A stretch of 46,958 bases of DNA. Source: UBA11865 sp041570195 (GTDB taxonomy: Bacteria > Chloroflexota > Anaerolineae > Promineifilales > Promineifilaceae). The notes under the pieces are model-generated. The model made no database searches and was not told where the DNA came from. It worked only from the letters and a program-made list of their open reading frames with translations. Both the position numbers and the translations under genes were made by a program. The stretch spans positions 1 to 46,958 of the forward strand of contig JBFFWQ010000038.1 in NCBI GenBank assembly GCA_041570195.1. Direction: 5' to 3'. Position 1 is the first letter of the stretch. Each line of letters opens with the position of its first letter. Positions 33,183-41,216 of the stretch are shown here, piece by piece.

Positions 33183-34880
33183 ATGGCGACTTATGAGGCT
33201 TACCTTGAGAACAGTGATAGCGGCGCCTGCATGGCCCATGTGCCCGATCTGCCGGGTTGCTTTGTGGCTGCAGCCGATCGTGAGCGGGCCCTGGCCCGTT
33301 TGCCGGCGGCGATTCAGGCCTATCTCGCACATCTGCAAACTCACGGTGAGTCCTGGGATATGCCGCAGTCGATCGAGGTAGCAGTGGTCGAGGAGAAAGA
33401 GCGGAGCGGGCCATTCCACCCGGATGATCGGGCAGCCTTATTCGAACACGATCGCCGGCCCCTTTCTCGAGACGAAATCGAACGTTACCTGGACCTGGCG
33501 GCTTACAATCGAGCGGACCTATTGGCCCTGGTGCGCGGCCTGTCGAATACGATGCTGGCCTGGCGGCCGCGCCCCGAGGCGATGAGCATCGGCCGTATCT
33601 TGGCTCACATTGGCCGGGCCGAACTGTGGTATATCAGCCGAATAACCGAAGTGGACGCTTCAGCGCCTGATTGGCGAGAGCTGCCCGGCCGGCAATTCTT
33701 GACCCTGGCCCGCGATATGTTGGTGGAATGCTTCCGCAGTCTCAGTGATGAGCAGTTGACGGCCGTGACCCATCCGCCTATCTCAAGTGGTGCTAATCGC
33801 GAACCATGGACGGCCCGCAAGGCTCTACGCCGCATGCTGGAGCACGAGCGTGAGCACGCGGCCCATATCGAAGAGGTGTTGTTCGACTGGCGCAAGGACT
33901 TGATGGCCAGGTTGGCGGCGACCCGATCGTCGTTCGTCTGGCAATTGGTTGCCCTGGACGAAGAGACATTGAAAGGCGCGCCGTTGTTCAACGGTGAAAC
34001 GGAGGGTGCGTGGACGGCCAAGGATATAGTGGCGCACGTGGCTGCCTGGGATGAGCTTTATGGCCAACGCACCGGACTGGTCGGGCAAGGGCGAGCGGCC
34101 GAGATCACGAGCGTGGATCTTGAGACCCGAAACGCGGTCGTGACCGAAGAGCGGCGCGATTGGACGCTGGATGAGGCGGTCAAGGCCTTGAATATCGCCC
34201 GCGATGACTATCTGGTCGCCCTGGGCGGCCTGTCGGACAGGGAACTTCACCGGCGTTACAAACTGCCGTGGGGCACGCGAACGGCGCCGGCGACCTGGGC
34301 TCGTTGGCGTTTCCGGCACGACGATCGCCATACGAAAGATTTGCTCAAATGGCGCGACCAGGCCAAGCCGCGCCCGGCCGCCGGCCCAAAAGCTGTTCTG
34401 CAGGCGGCGCTGGAAAGCGGCCGGTCGGAGATGCTGGCCACCGCTGCCCTGGTTTCTGCCTCCGAGCGACAGACCCGGCCGGTGTGTGGTGTCTGGACGC
34501 TCAAAGATGTCCTGGGCCACGTGGCCGATTGGGAATGGTACGGCGTGGAGAAGCTGGACGGCCCGCCCAGCCGGCGCTCGCTGGACATCCGTTTTCGGGG
34601 GATCCAGGATTGGAACGAAGCGCACGCCGCCGCGCGAAAGGACCAGCCCTGGGACGAGGTCTGGTCGGACTTTCAGGCGGCGCGGCTGGCCATGGGCCAG
34701 TTACTGGAAAAGATGAGCCAGGACGATCTGGCCCAGCCCTTCACCGTGCCCTGGAGTCGCAAGTGGACCGTCTACCGCTGGATCCATCTCTGGCTGCACC
34801 ACGAACGCGAGCATGCGGCCGATCTACGCGACAACCTGGATTTGCCCCGCTGGCCAAGACGACTGAAGCACTTTGGGTGA
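33183..34880 (+). CDS. HicB-like domain fused to three tandem DinB domains
   Basis: 565 residues. Residues 1-55 match the HicB-like antitoxin fold (YEAYLENSDSGACMAHVPDL, PGCFVAAADRERAL). Three DinB-type four-helix bundles follow, each with paired histidine motifs: domain 1 about 95-240 (AHIGRAELWY with H142; EHEREHAAHI with H221/H225), domain 2 about 242-392 (AHVAAWDELY with H285; RHDDRHTKDL with H379/H383), domain 3 about 400-560 (GHVADWEWYG with H446; HHEREHAADL with H540/H544). The histidine triads would bind a metal. No HicA gene lies next to it. GGAG is 8 nt before the ATG. Function unknown; thiol transfer or detoxification is typical for DinB proteins. Confidence 0.78.
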   Translation: MATYEAYLENSDSGACMAHVPDLPGCFVAAADRERALARLPAAIQAYLAHLQTHGESWDMPQSIEVAVVEEKERSGPFHPDDRAALFEHDRRPLSRDEIERYLDLAAYNRADLLALVRGLSNTMLAWRPRPEAMSIGRILAHIGRAELWYISRITEVDASAPDWRELPGRQFLTLARDMLVECFRSLSDEQLTAVTHPPISSGANREPWTARKALRRMLEHEREHAAHIEEVLFDWRKDLMARLAATRSSFVWQLVALDEETLKGAPLFNGETEGAWTAKDIVAHVAAWDELYGQRTGLVGQGRAAEITSVDLETRNAVVTEERRDWTLDEAVKALNIARDDYLVALGGLSDRELHRRYKLPWGTRTAPATWARWRFRHDDRHTKDLLKWRDQAKPRPAAGPKAVLQAALESGRSEMLATAALVSASERQTRPVCGVWTLKDVLGHVADWEWYGVEKLDGPPSRRSLDIRFRGIQDWNEAHAAARKDQPWDEVWSDFQAARLAMGQLLEKMSQDDLAQPFTVPWSRKWTVYRWIHLWLHHEREHAADLRDNLDLPRWPRRLKHFG

Positions 34881-34886
34881 CAGTAG

Positions 34887-34919
34887 ACTTTCCCGGAAAC
34901 GTCAAGTTTCCGGGAAAGT
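34887..34919. terminator. Strong 14-bp hairpin after the HicB-DinB gene
   Basis: ACTTTCCCGGAAAC (34887-34900), loop GTCAA, GTTTCCGGGAAAGT (34906-34919): a perfect 14-bp stem 7 nt after the stop. There is no T-run after it, so it may end or protect the transcript without being a canonical terminator. Confidence 0.55.
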
Positions 34920-34993
34920 GAAATTGAGGTAGCATTCGCAGATTGAAGCCGTCAGCTGAAGATTGAAAGCTGATTCTTTAGGAGGATTCCACG

Positions 34994-36358
34994 ATGAGTG
35001 AAGACACCAAGTACGTCTTGCCCGAGTCCAGGCTGCCCAAGGCCTGGTACAACATCAATGCTGATATCCCTGTGGAGCCGGCGCCAGTACTGAACCCCCA
35101 GACGAAAGAACCGGTGACGCCAGAATTCTTGAGCGTGCTCTTTCCCATGGGTCTGATCATGCAAGAGGTCAGTACCGAACGCTGGATCGAAATCCCTCAA
35201 GCAGTGCGAGACATTTACAAGTTGTGGCGGCCGACGCCCATGTATCGCGCCCGGCGGTTGGAGAAAGCCCTCGACACACCGGCCCATATCTACTACAAGT
35301 ACGAAGGCGTCAGTCCGGTTGGCTCGCACAAGCCCAACACAGCCGTAGCCCAGGCCTTCTACAATAAGCAGGAAGGGGTGAAGGCGCTGACCACCGAGAC
35401 CGGCGCTGGGCAGTGGGGCTCGGCTCTGGCCATGGCCTGTAACATGTTCGAAATGGACCTGGAAGTGTATATGGTGCGGGTGAGTTACGACACGAAACCG
35501 TACCGGCGAGTGGTCATGGAGACGTACGGGGCCGAGGTCTTTCCCAGCCCGACGGAGCGCACCCAATACGGCCGCCGCGTGTTGGCCGAGCATCCGGACA
35601 CCACCGGCTCGTTGGGCATCGCCATTTCAGAAGCGGTGGAGATGGCGGCCACTTCGGGTGGGACCAAGAAATACAGCCTGGGCTCGGTGCTCAATCATGT
35701 GCTGATGCACCAGACGGTCATCGGTCTGGAAGTATTGCAGCAGATGGAGATGGCCGGCGAATACCCGGACATGGTGATCGGCTGTACCGGCGGTGGCTCA
35801 AACTTTGCCGGCTTCAGCTACCCGTTCCTATGGCAGAATTGGAGCAATGGCAGGAACACCCGCGTGATCGGCGTGGAGCCGGCCGCCTGCCCGAGCCTGA
35901 CCCGTGGCCGATTCACCCATGATTATGGCGACACGGCCCAGATGGCCCCCATCTTCAAGATGCATACGCTGGGCCACGACTTCGTGCCGCCGCCGATTCA
36001 CGCTGGCGGGTTGCGCTATCACGGCATGTCGCCCAGCCTGAGCGCCCTGGTCAACGCTGGCGAGGTGGAAGCCCGGGCCGTCCATCAATTGGCGACGTTC
36101 GAAGCCGCCGTCCAGTTCGCCCAGGCGGAAGGCATATTGCCAGCGCCCGAACCGGCCCATGCCATCCGGGTGGCCATTGACGAGGCACTCAAGTGCAAGG
36201 AATCGGGCGAAGAGAAGGTTATCGCCTTCAATCTCTGTGGCCATGGCCATTTCGACATGGCCGCCTACCAGGCCTACTTCAACGGCGAATTGACAGATTA
36301 CGAATATCCGGAGGAAGAGATCGCCGAAGCGATGAGTCACTTGCCAGAGGTCGGTTGA
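34994..36358 (+). CDS. trpB2: Tryptophan synthase beta subunit-like protein, TrpB2 type
   Basis: A PLP enzyme that can condense serine with indole to tryptophan without a TrpA partner; 454 residues, the longer TrpB2 form. The PLP lysine is K113 in GSHKPNTA; ETGAGQWGSALA carries the catalytic glutamate; CTGGGSNFAG binds the PLP phosphate; and LCGHGHFDM lies near the C-terminus. The N-terminal extension (about 1-70, NPQTKEPVTPEF) is typical of TrpB2, as is the missing TrpA-contact region. AGGAGG is 7-8 nt before the ATG and a good terminator follows. It stands alone, separated from trpB1 by 2.1 kb of opposite-strand genes. An indole-salvage role is inferred from the family. Confidence 0.94.
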   Translation: MSEDTKYVLPESRLPKAWYNINADIPVEPAPVLNPQTKEPVTPEFLSVLFPMGLIMQEVSTERWIEIPQAVRDIYKLWRPTPMYRARRLEKALDTPAHIYYKYEGVSPVGSHKPNTAVAQAFYNKQEGVKALTTETGAGQWGSALAMACNMFEMDLEVYMVRVSYDTKPYRRVVMETYGAEVFPSPTERTQYGRRVLAEHPDTTGSLGIAISEAVEMAATSGGTKKYSLGSVLNHVLMHQTVIGLEVLQQMEMAGEYPDMVIGCTGGGSNFAGFSYPFLWQNWSNGRNTRVIGVEPAACPSLTRGRFTHDYGDTAQMAPIFKMHTLGHDFVPPPIHAGGLRYHGMSPSLSALVNAGEVEARAVHQLATFEAAVQFAQAEGILPAPEPAHAIRVAIDEALKCKESGEEKVIAFNLCGHGHFDMAAYQAYFNGELTDYEYPEEEIAEAMSHLPEVG

Positions 36359-36434
36359 CGGTAAGGCAAATAGCCAGAATTGGCCAGCCGGATATTGACT
36401 GGCCAAACATCGGATCGCATGCCGATAACCTATT

Positions 36435-36461
36435 GGCGCCCGCCACTCGGCGGGCGCCTTT
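36435..36461 (+). terminator. Intrinsic terminator of trpB2
   Basis: GGCGCCCGCC (36435-36444), loop ACTC, GGCGGGCGCC (36449-36458), then TTTG. A perfect 10-bp GC stem 77 nt after the stop. Confidence 0.8.
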
Positions 36462-36509
36462 GCCTGTTGCCGATCTTCAAAAGCGCAGCCAGCATGGCCT
36501 CAAGGGCGA

Positions 36510-36983
36510 CTAACTTTCGTCGATAGTATTTGTAATTGGCTCGGCGAAGAAGTACTGTCGGTCGTCTTCTTCCGCGATGCGCTCACCGGCCTCCTGAGCC
36601 AGATCAAAATAGCGTCGAGCCTCGGATGGCTGACCATCGATTGCGGATGCCCGAGCCAGTGACTCAAAAGCGAAGGCCAGATCGAAATCGCCGATACCTT
36701 CCGCCTGGCAAATATCGAGGCAATGCAGGCCATGATAAAGGGCAGCCTCGGGCCGATTGAGCACGGCGTAGACGTGGCTGAGCTGCCAGTCGCTGCGGGC
36801 GAAATTGAGCGGTTCGCCGATCTGCCGCCAATGACAGGGCGAAGCGTGGGCGGCGTGGATCATAAGATCCGCTTCGGCCGCCAACCGGTCCGGATTGTCG
36901 AGCAGCGACCAGGTTTCGTTGAATAGATCGACGCCTGGTTGGCGATGAACGGCCGGCGTGATGGTAGTTTCCGCTGCAGACAT
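36510..36983 (-). CDS. TPR-like hypothetical protein
   Basis: 157 residues, all-helical. The sequence LFNETWSLLDNPDRLAAEAD, then MIHAAHASPCHWRQIGEP and LSHVYAVLNRPEAALYHGLHCLDIC, with LARASAIDGQPSEARRYF later, has the alternating helix pattern of two to three tetratricopeptide repeats. Similar stand-alone proteins occur in Actinobacteria and Chloroflexota and have no known role. It is transcribed in the same direction as the BtrH-like gene, whose start is 1.3 kb upstream and whose stop is 78 nt upstream, so the two may share a message. Confidence 0.72.
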   Translation of the reverse strand: MSAAETTITPAVHRQPGVDLFNETWSLLDNPDRLAAEADLMIHAAHASPCHWRQIGEPLNFARSDWQLSHVYAVLNRPEAALYHGLHCLDICQAEGIGDFDLAFAFESLARASAIDGQPSEARRYFDLAQEAGERIAEEDDRQYFFAEPITNTIDES

Positions 36984-37061
36984 GGTTGTTCTCTAGTCGG
37001 TAACAGGGTCCTAGTTGTGTCGGGCCTAGTTGTCGCTTATTGTTGCCCGCTCTTCAACCAT

Positions 37062-38270
37062 TCAGGCCATAGCCGCCTGCAAGGCGGATACGGCCTGTGC
37101 CTCGACGTCGCGGATGGCCAAGACATGGGAAGCGATGTTTTCGCGCATACTCTGGACCCCTTGAGCCTCGAGGGGGAAGCCGGTTTCCATCTCGGCCAGA
37201 ATCGCTTCCAGTTGGGCGGCGATCTGGCGGCGTTCGCCGGTCGCTTCTGCGCCTCGCTCAAAAAAGATTTGGTTGCTGCGGTCGGTTAGCTCTCGATAAC
37301 GGGCGAAAGGCTCGATCTCGTCGGGCAGCAAGGCCAGCGACAACTTGCGCCAGGCAGCGGCCGACTGACGAAATTCCGGCGCGACGTTGGAAAGGGCCGG
37401 CCGGTTGAGAATCGTCGCCGCCTCGTCCAGAAAGTCGGCGAATCTATCCCGGTCGGCCGGATCATCATGTTTGCCGAAGTACATGATGTCGTCGTAGGCC
37501 GAGGTCAGCCCGGCCAGCATCTTGCGCCCGGCCGGGAACTCCTTCTCCCAGGACATACGCGCTCGAGGATTGGTTAACTGCTCGGCCCACCACTCATAGG
37601 CCTTCAAGCCAAAGTTGTTTTTGGAGCCCTTCGGTGGGGCCTCGGTATAGAGCTTAATAGCGTCGCAAATGCCCAATTGCACGGCCGAGGCCAGCTTGTC
37701 GGCGATGGGCGGGTCGAAAGTGACCACCCGGAATTTGTCTTTCTTGACCCGCGCCCGGGCGGCATGCAGCACGTCGGCCGAGAGGGTGAGGGGCAGGGGA
37801 GCGCGGTCGGCCAGGTGGGCCAGGTTGCCAGGCTCGTCGTAGCCGAACACGACGTGCGGGAACATGGCCCACATGCCGTCGTCCAGCGGCAGCGCGTTGT
37901 AAGGCAGGCTGAAAATGTCGGCCCAGACCACCGGCGCGTGGCCTTCCTCCAGCGCCTCCACCAGGTTTCGCACGCCGCGCTCGGGCTTGGCAGTGTGCTG
38001 CACATTTTGTACGATGCCCAGCCGGGAGAGCAGGGTATCCCAGGGATCAAAGGTGTTGCGGGTTAGAATCCGGGCGTGCGGATCGTGGCCTTCGTAGCCG
38101 AAGTTGAAGTAACCCATCACTGCGCCGCCGCTGACGCCCATCAACAAGGCCTCAGTATAGGGCTGGCCGGTGTGCGGCGCGGACACGCCCCGATAGGCGA
38201 GCGCATTGGCGATGGAGCCGGTTTCCCAGTGCCGGCCGGTGAAGCTGTTGTAATCTGCTAAAAGCGGCAT
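37062..38270 (-). CDS. BtrH N-terminal/DUF4872-domain protein
   Basis: 402 residues. The N-terminal half (about 1-130) resembles the butirosin BtrH papain-like acyltransferase domain: FTGRHWETGSIANALAYRG, then YTEALLMGVSGGAVMGYF. In BtrH the segment after the histidine carries the nucleophilic cysteine (HC); here it reads H14-W15, so the classic acyl-thioester chemistry may be lost. The rest (about 150-390) is the DUF4872 region, largely helical, with a substrate-like WWAEQL segment and acidic helices at the C-terminus. The function is unknown. GGAGG lies 8 nt before the ATG. No antibiotic-biosynthesis genes are near. Confidence 0.78.
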   Translation of the reverse strand: MPLLADYNSFTGRHWETGSIANALAYRGVSAPHTGQPYTEALLMGVSGGAVMGYFNFGYEGHDPHARILTRNTFDPWDTLLSRLGIVQNVQHTAKPERGVRNLVEALEEGHAPVVWADIFSLPYNALPLDDGMWAMFPHVVFGYDEPGNLAHLADRAPLPLTLSADVLHAARARVKKDKFRVVTFDPPIADKLASAVQLGICDAIKLYTEAPPKGSKNNFGLKAYEWWAEQLTNPRARMSWEKEFPAGRKMLAGLTSAYDDIMYFGKHDDPADRDRFADFLDEAATILNRPALSNVAPEFRQSAAAWRKLSLALLPDEIEPFARYRELTDRSNQIFFERGAEATGERRQIAAQLEAILAEMETGFPLEAQGVQSMRENIASHVLAIRDVEAQAVSALQAAMA

Positions 38271-38315
38271 GTAATTCCTCCGTTGGGCGAGTTCTGTACC
38301 AGTATTCTGGGTACA

Positions 38316-38377
38316 AGAAGCCTGGCTTTTTTGGATACTGAAGGGCCGATTATCGGCCGGCCAAAAGCCAGGCTTCT
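38316..38377. repeat. Perfect 15-bp inverted repeat with inner palindrome
   Basis: AGAAGCCTGGCTTTT (38316-38330) and AAAAGCCAGGCTTCT (38363-38377) are exact inverses. The loop contains a second palindrome, GGCCGAT and ATCGGCC (38344-38358). The right arm in the minus direction and the left arm in the plus direction both run into T-rich ends, so it may act as a two-way terminator between trpB1 and the BtrH-like gene, or be a small mobile element. Confidence 0.65.
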
Positions 38378-38484
38378 CACACTCATTAAGTCTGTTTGGG
38401 TTTGGCGAGATTCATGCTTGAATTCTACGCTAAATTTGCGCCGTGCGAAAAAGGAGAGACATGCAATTGAGTAGGGATCAAGGA

Positions 38485-39699
<1,215 letters not shown>

Positions 39700-39708
39700 A
39701 GGCGGCCG

Positions 39709-39714
39709 ATTATA
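39709..39714 (-). promoter_or_regulatory. TATAAT box just before trpB
   Basis: A perfect -10 hexamer (minus strand) with 9 nt between it and the ATG. A -35 is weak (GTGCAT at 17-bp spacing). The expected start lies 0-3 nt before the start codon. Confidence 0.5.
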
Positions 39715-40170
39715 GGGAAAGAAGCTTGGATATGCACGAGAGGAGGGTGGGTCGCAGATGCACGAGGCTGAACCGGACTCAAAGTTTAGGAAATGGGACA
39801 CGGATGGACACGGATGGGCGCGAATAATTTGACATAACATATAAGGATCCAGGGACCTGGATGAACCCGCCGCTGGCGTTGACCGACTCGGTTGCGCTCG
39901 AAAGTGGCAGTCGCCGCGGGCCGTCTGCACGAACATTCACGCCGTCCAGATTAGCGTGTCATTAGGGATGAATCACAATGATGATTGTTGGGCTTATATT
40001 GCAACATGTGAGCCAGTTACTTGACCCGCGGCCGTATACTCTCAACTGATCTCGCTATTGGGACGCTGAGATTCTTCGGAGGCGCATCAGAGCGGCACCG
40101 CGGACAAGTATTGGGAAGACTTGGTCACAGCAAATAGTGGGCCACGTGAATCAACTTGGAGGAACAAATC
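39715..40170. other. Intergenic region between divergent trpB and pentapeptide gene
   Basis: A direct repeat GGACACGGAT (39796-39815), TTGACATAAC (39829-39838) followed by an ATCCAG/CTGGAT hairpin (39846-39861), and a less GC-rich part at 39960-40020. No coding frame or RNA gene was seen. Confidence 0.5.
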
Positions 40171-40683
40171 ATGGACGAAGTAAAAGCGAACGGACAGAAA
40201 TTCGAATCACGCGAGCAAGTATCCGAAGTAATGAAGAACAGCCGCGATCTTAGCGGGGCTGACTTGAGTCATCTCGATCTCAGCGGAATCCGCTTGGCCG
40301 GTCTCAATGCCGAGGGCTTGAATCTGAGCGAAACCGATTTGAGCAAGGCGGTATTGGCCGGCATTAACATGGAAGGCGGCAACCTGAGCGGCAGCAATAT
40401 GACCGAAGCGGTGGTCGCCGGCGCCAATTTGAAGGACGCCGATCTGAGTGGCGCCGATCTGAGCCGCACCAAGTGGTTTGGCGTCAATGTAGACGGCGCC
40501 GATTTCACCGGCGCCCAGACGGCCGGCGCCCAGGGACTCGCCGTGAGCTGGTCCAGCGCCAAGGCGCCGCCGGCCGAGGCGCCAGTTATGTTCCCCGTTC
40601 AAATGGTCGTGGCGCCGGTCATGGCAGTTGTAAGCCTGGTGGTTATTCTGCTGTTACTCAGCCGTCGGCGGCGCGCGGCTTAA
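40171..40683 (+). CDS. Pentapeptide-repeat protein with C-terminal membrane anchor
   Basis: 170 residues. Residues about 24-118 are pentapeptide repeats of the form A(D/N)LSx, e.g. GADLSHLDLSG, LNLSETDLSKA and DADLSGADLSR, which fold into a right-handed quadrilateral beta helix. A Pro/Ala linker (AKAPPAEAP) leads to one transmembrane helix (about 142-163) followed by RRRRAA, so the repeat domain would sit outside and the arginines inside only if the protein is a tail-anchored or N-out type; the topology is uncertain. No signal peptide. GGAGG is 7 nt before ATG 40171; the TTG at 40156 is rejected for that reason. Confidence 0.85.
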   Translation: MDEVKANGQKFESREQVSEVMKNSRDLSGADLSHLDLSGIRLAGLNAEGLNLSETDLSKAVLAGINMEGGNLSGSNMTEAVVAGANLKDADLSGADLSRTKWFGVNVDGADFTGAQTAGAQGLAVSWSSAKAPPAEAPVMFPVQMVVAPVMAVVSLVVILLLLSRRRRAA

Positions 40684-40724
40684 TTGGCCGTGAACAGGCG
40701 CCGGTCGATGATCGCCCGTCAATA

Positions 40725-40824
40725 GATTGAACGCCTGGCAGGGAAAACTCATTGAATCGGGTTTCGTGTTGACATAATAAGAAGAGCGATGGGGACTGGC
40801 GCCGTTTGTGTGCCAGTTTCCATC
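40725..40824 (+). repeat. Repeat-hairpin element, copy A
   Basis: A 54-bp block (40725-40778) ending in TTGACATAAT is about 76% identical (41/54) to the block at 43111-43164. It is followed by a hairpin, GATGGGGACTGGC (40788-40800) pairing with GCCAGTTTCCATC (40812-40824) over 13 bp including two G-U pairs. It begins 42 nt after the pentapeptide gene stop. Confidence 0.7.
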
Positions 40825-41032
40825 GTCTATTTCAATTTCACATGATAGGCGGCGTGTCTCGGCGCTGATGAAGTCCTTGGGCGCCAAGGGCAAGCAAGGC
40901 CACCGTGACATGGGGGGTTGGGATCCGGCGTTGCGTCACAGATCGGGCAGATGATGCTGGAGTAAACTGCGGCCGGCTTGCTTTGCCTGCTGTAAAAACC
41001 GGCCGTTCTGCCCCGTCGGGCGAAGGAAACTT
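40825..41032. other. Intergenic region before the lipoprotein promoter
   Basis: Contains a GGCGCC palindrome near 40883 and a CCGGC-rich stretch; no gene seen. Confidence 0.4.
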
Positions 41033-41062
41033 TTGACACGCAGATTCTATTCCCCATAGAAT
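41033..41062 (+). promoter_or_regulatory. Promoter of the lipoprotein gene
   Basis: TTGACA (41033-41038), an 18-bp spacer, TAGAAT (41057-41062). It gives a 5' leader of about 150 nt. Confidence 0.65.
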
Positions 41063-41216
41063 GACATCATAGCCGTTACAGCAGCCTTCTCAAGCGCATG
41101 CTGTCAGAATTCCGCCATCATAGCCGCCGCACTGCCGCCGAATCGGTGCCATTGTTTCAGCCAGTTACGTACGGAGTCACGCTGACCGTCTGAACGTGGA
41201 AAGGAGCCAGCCAAAA

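Noticed and set aside
34887..34919. Possible LexA- or SOS-type operator in the CCCGGAAAC hairpin
   Set aside because: It is a long perfect stem after a stop codon, which fits a transcript-end hairpin better than a dimer operator.
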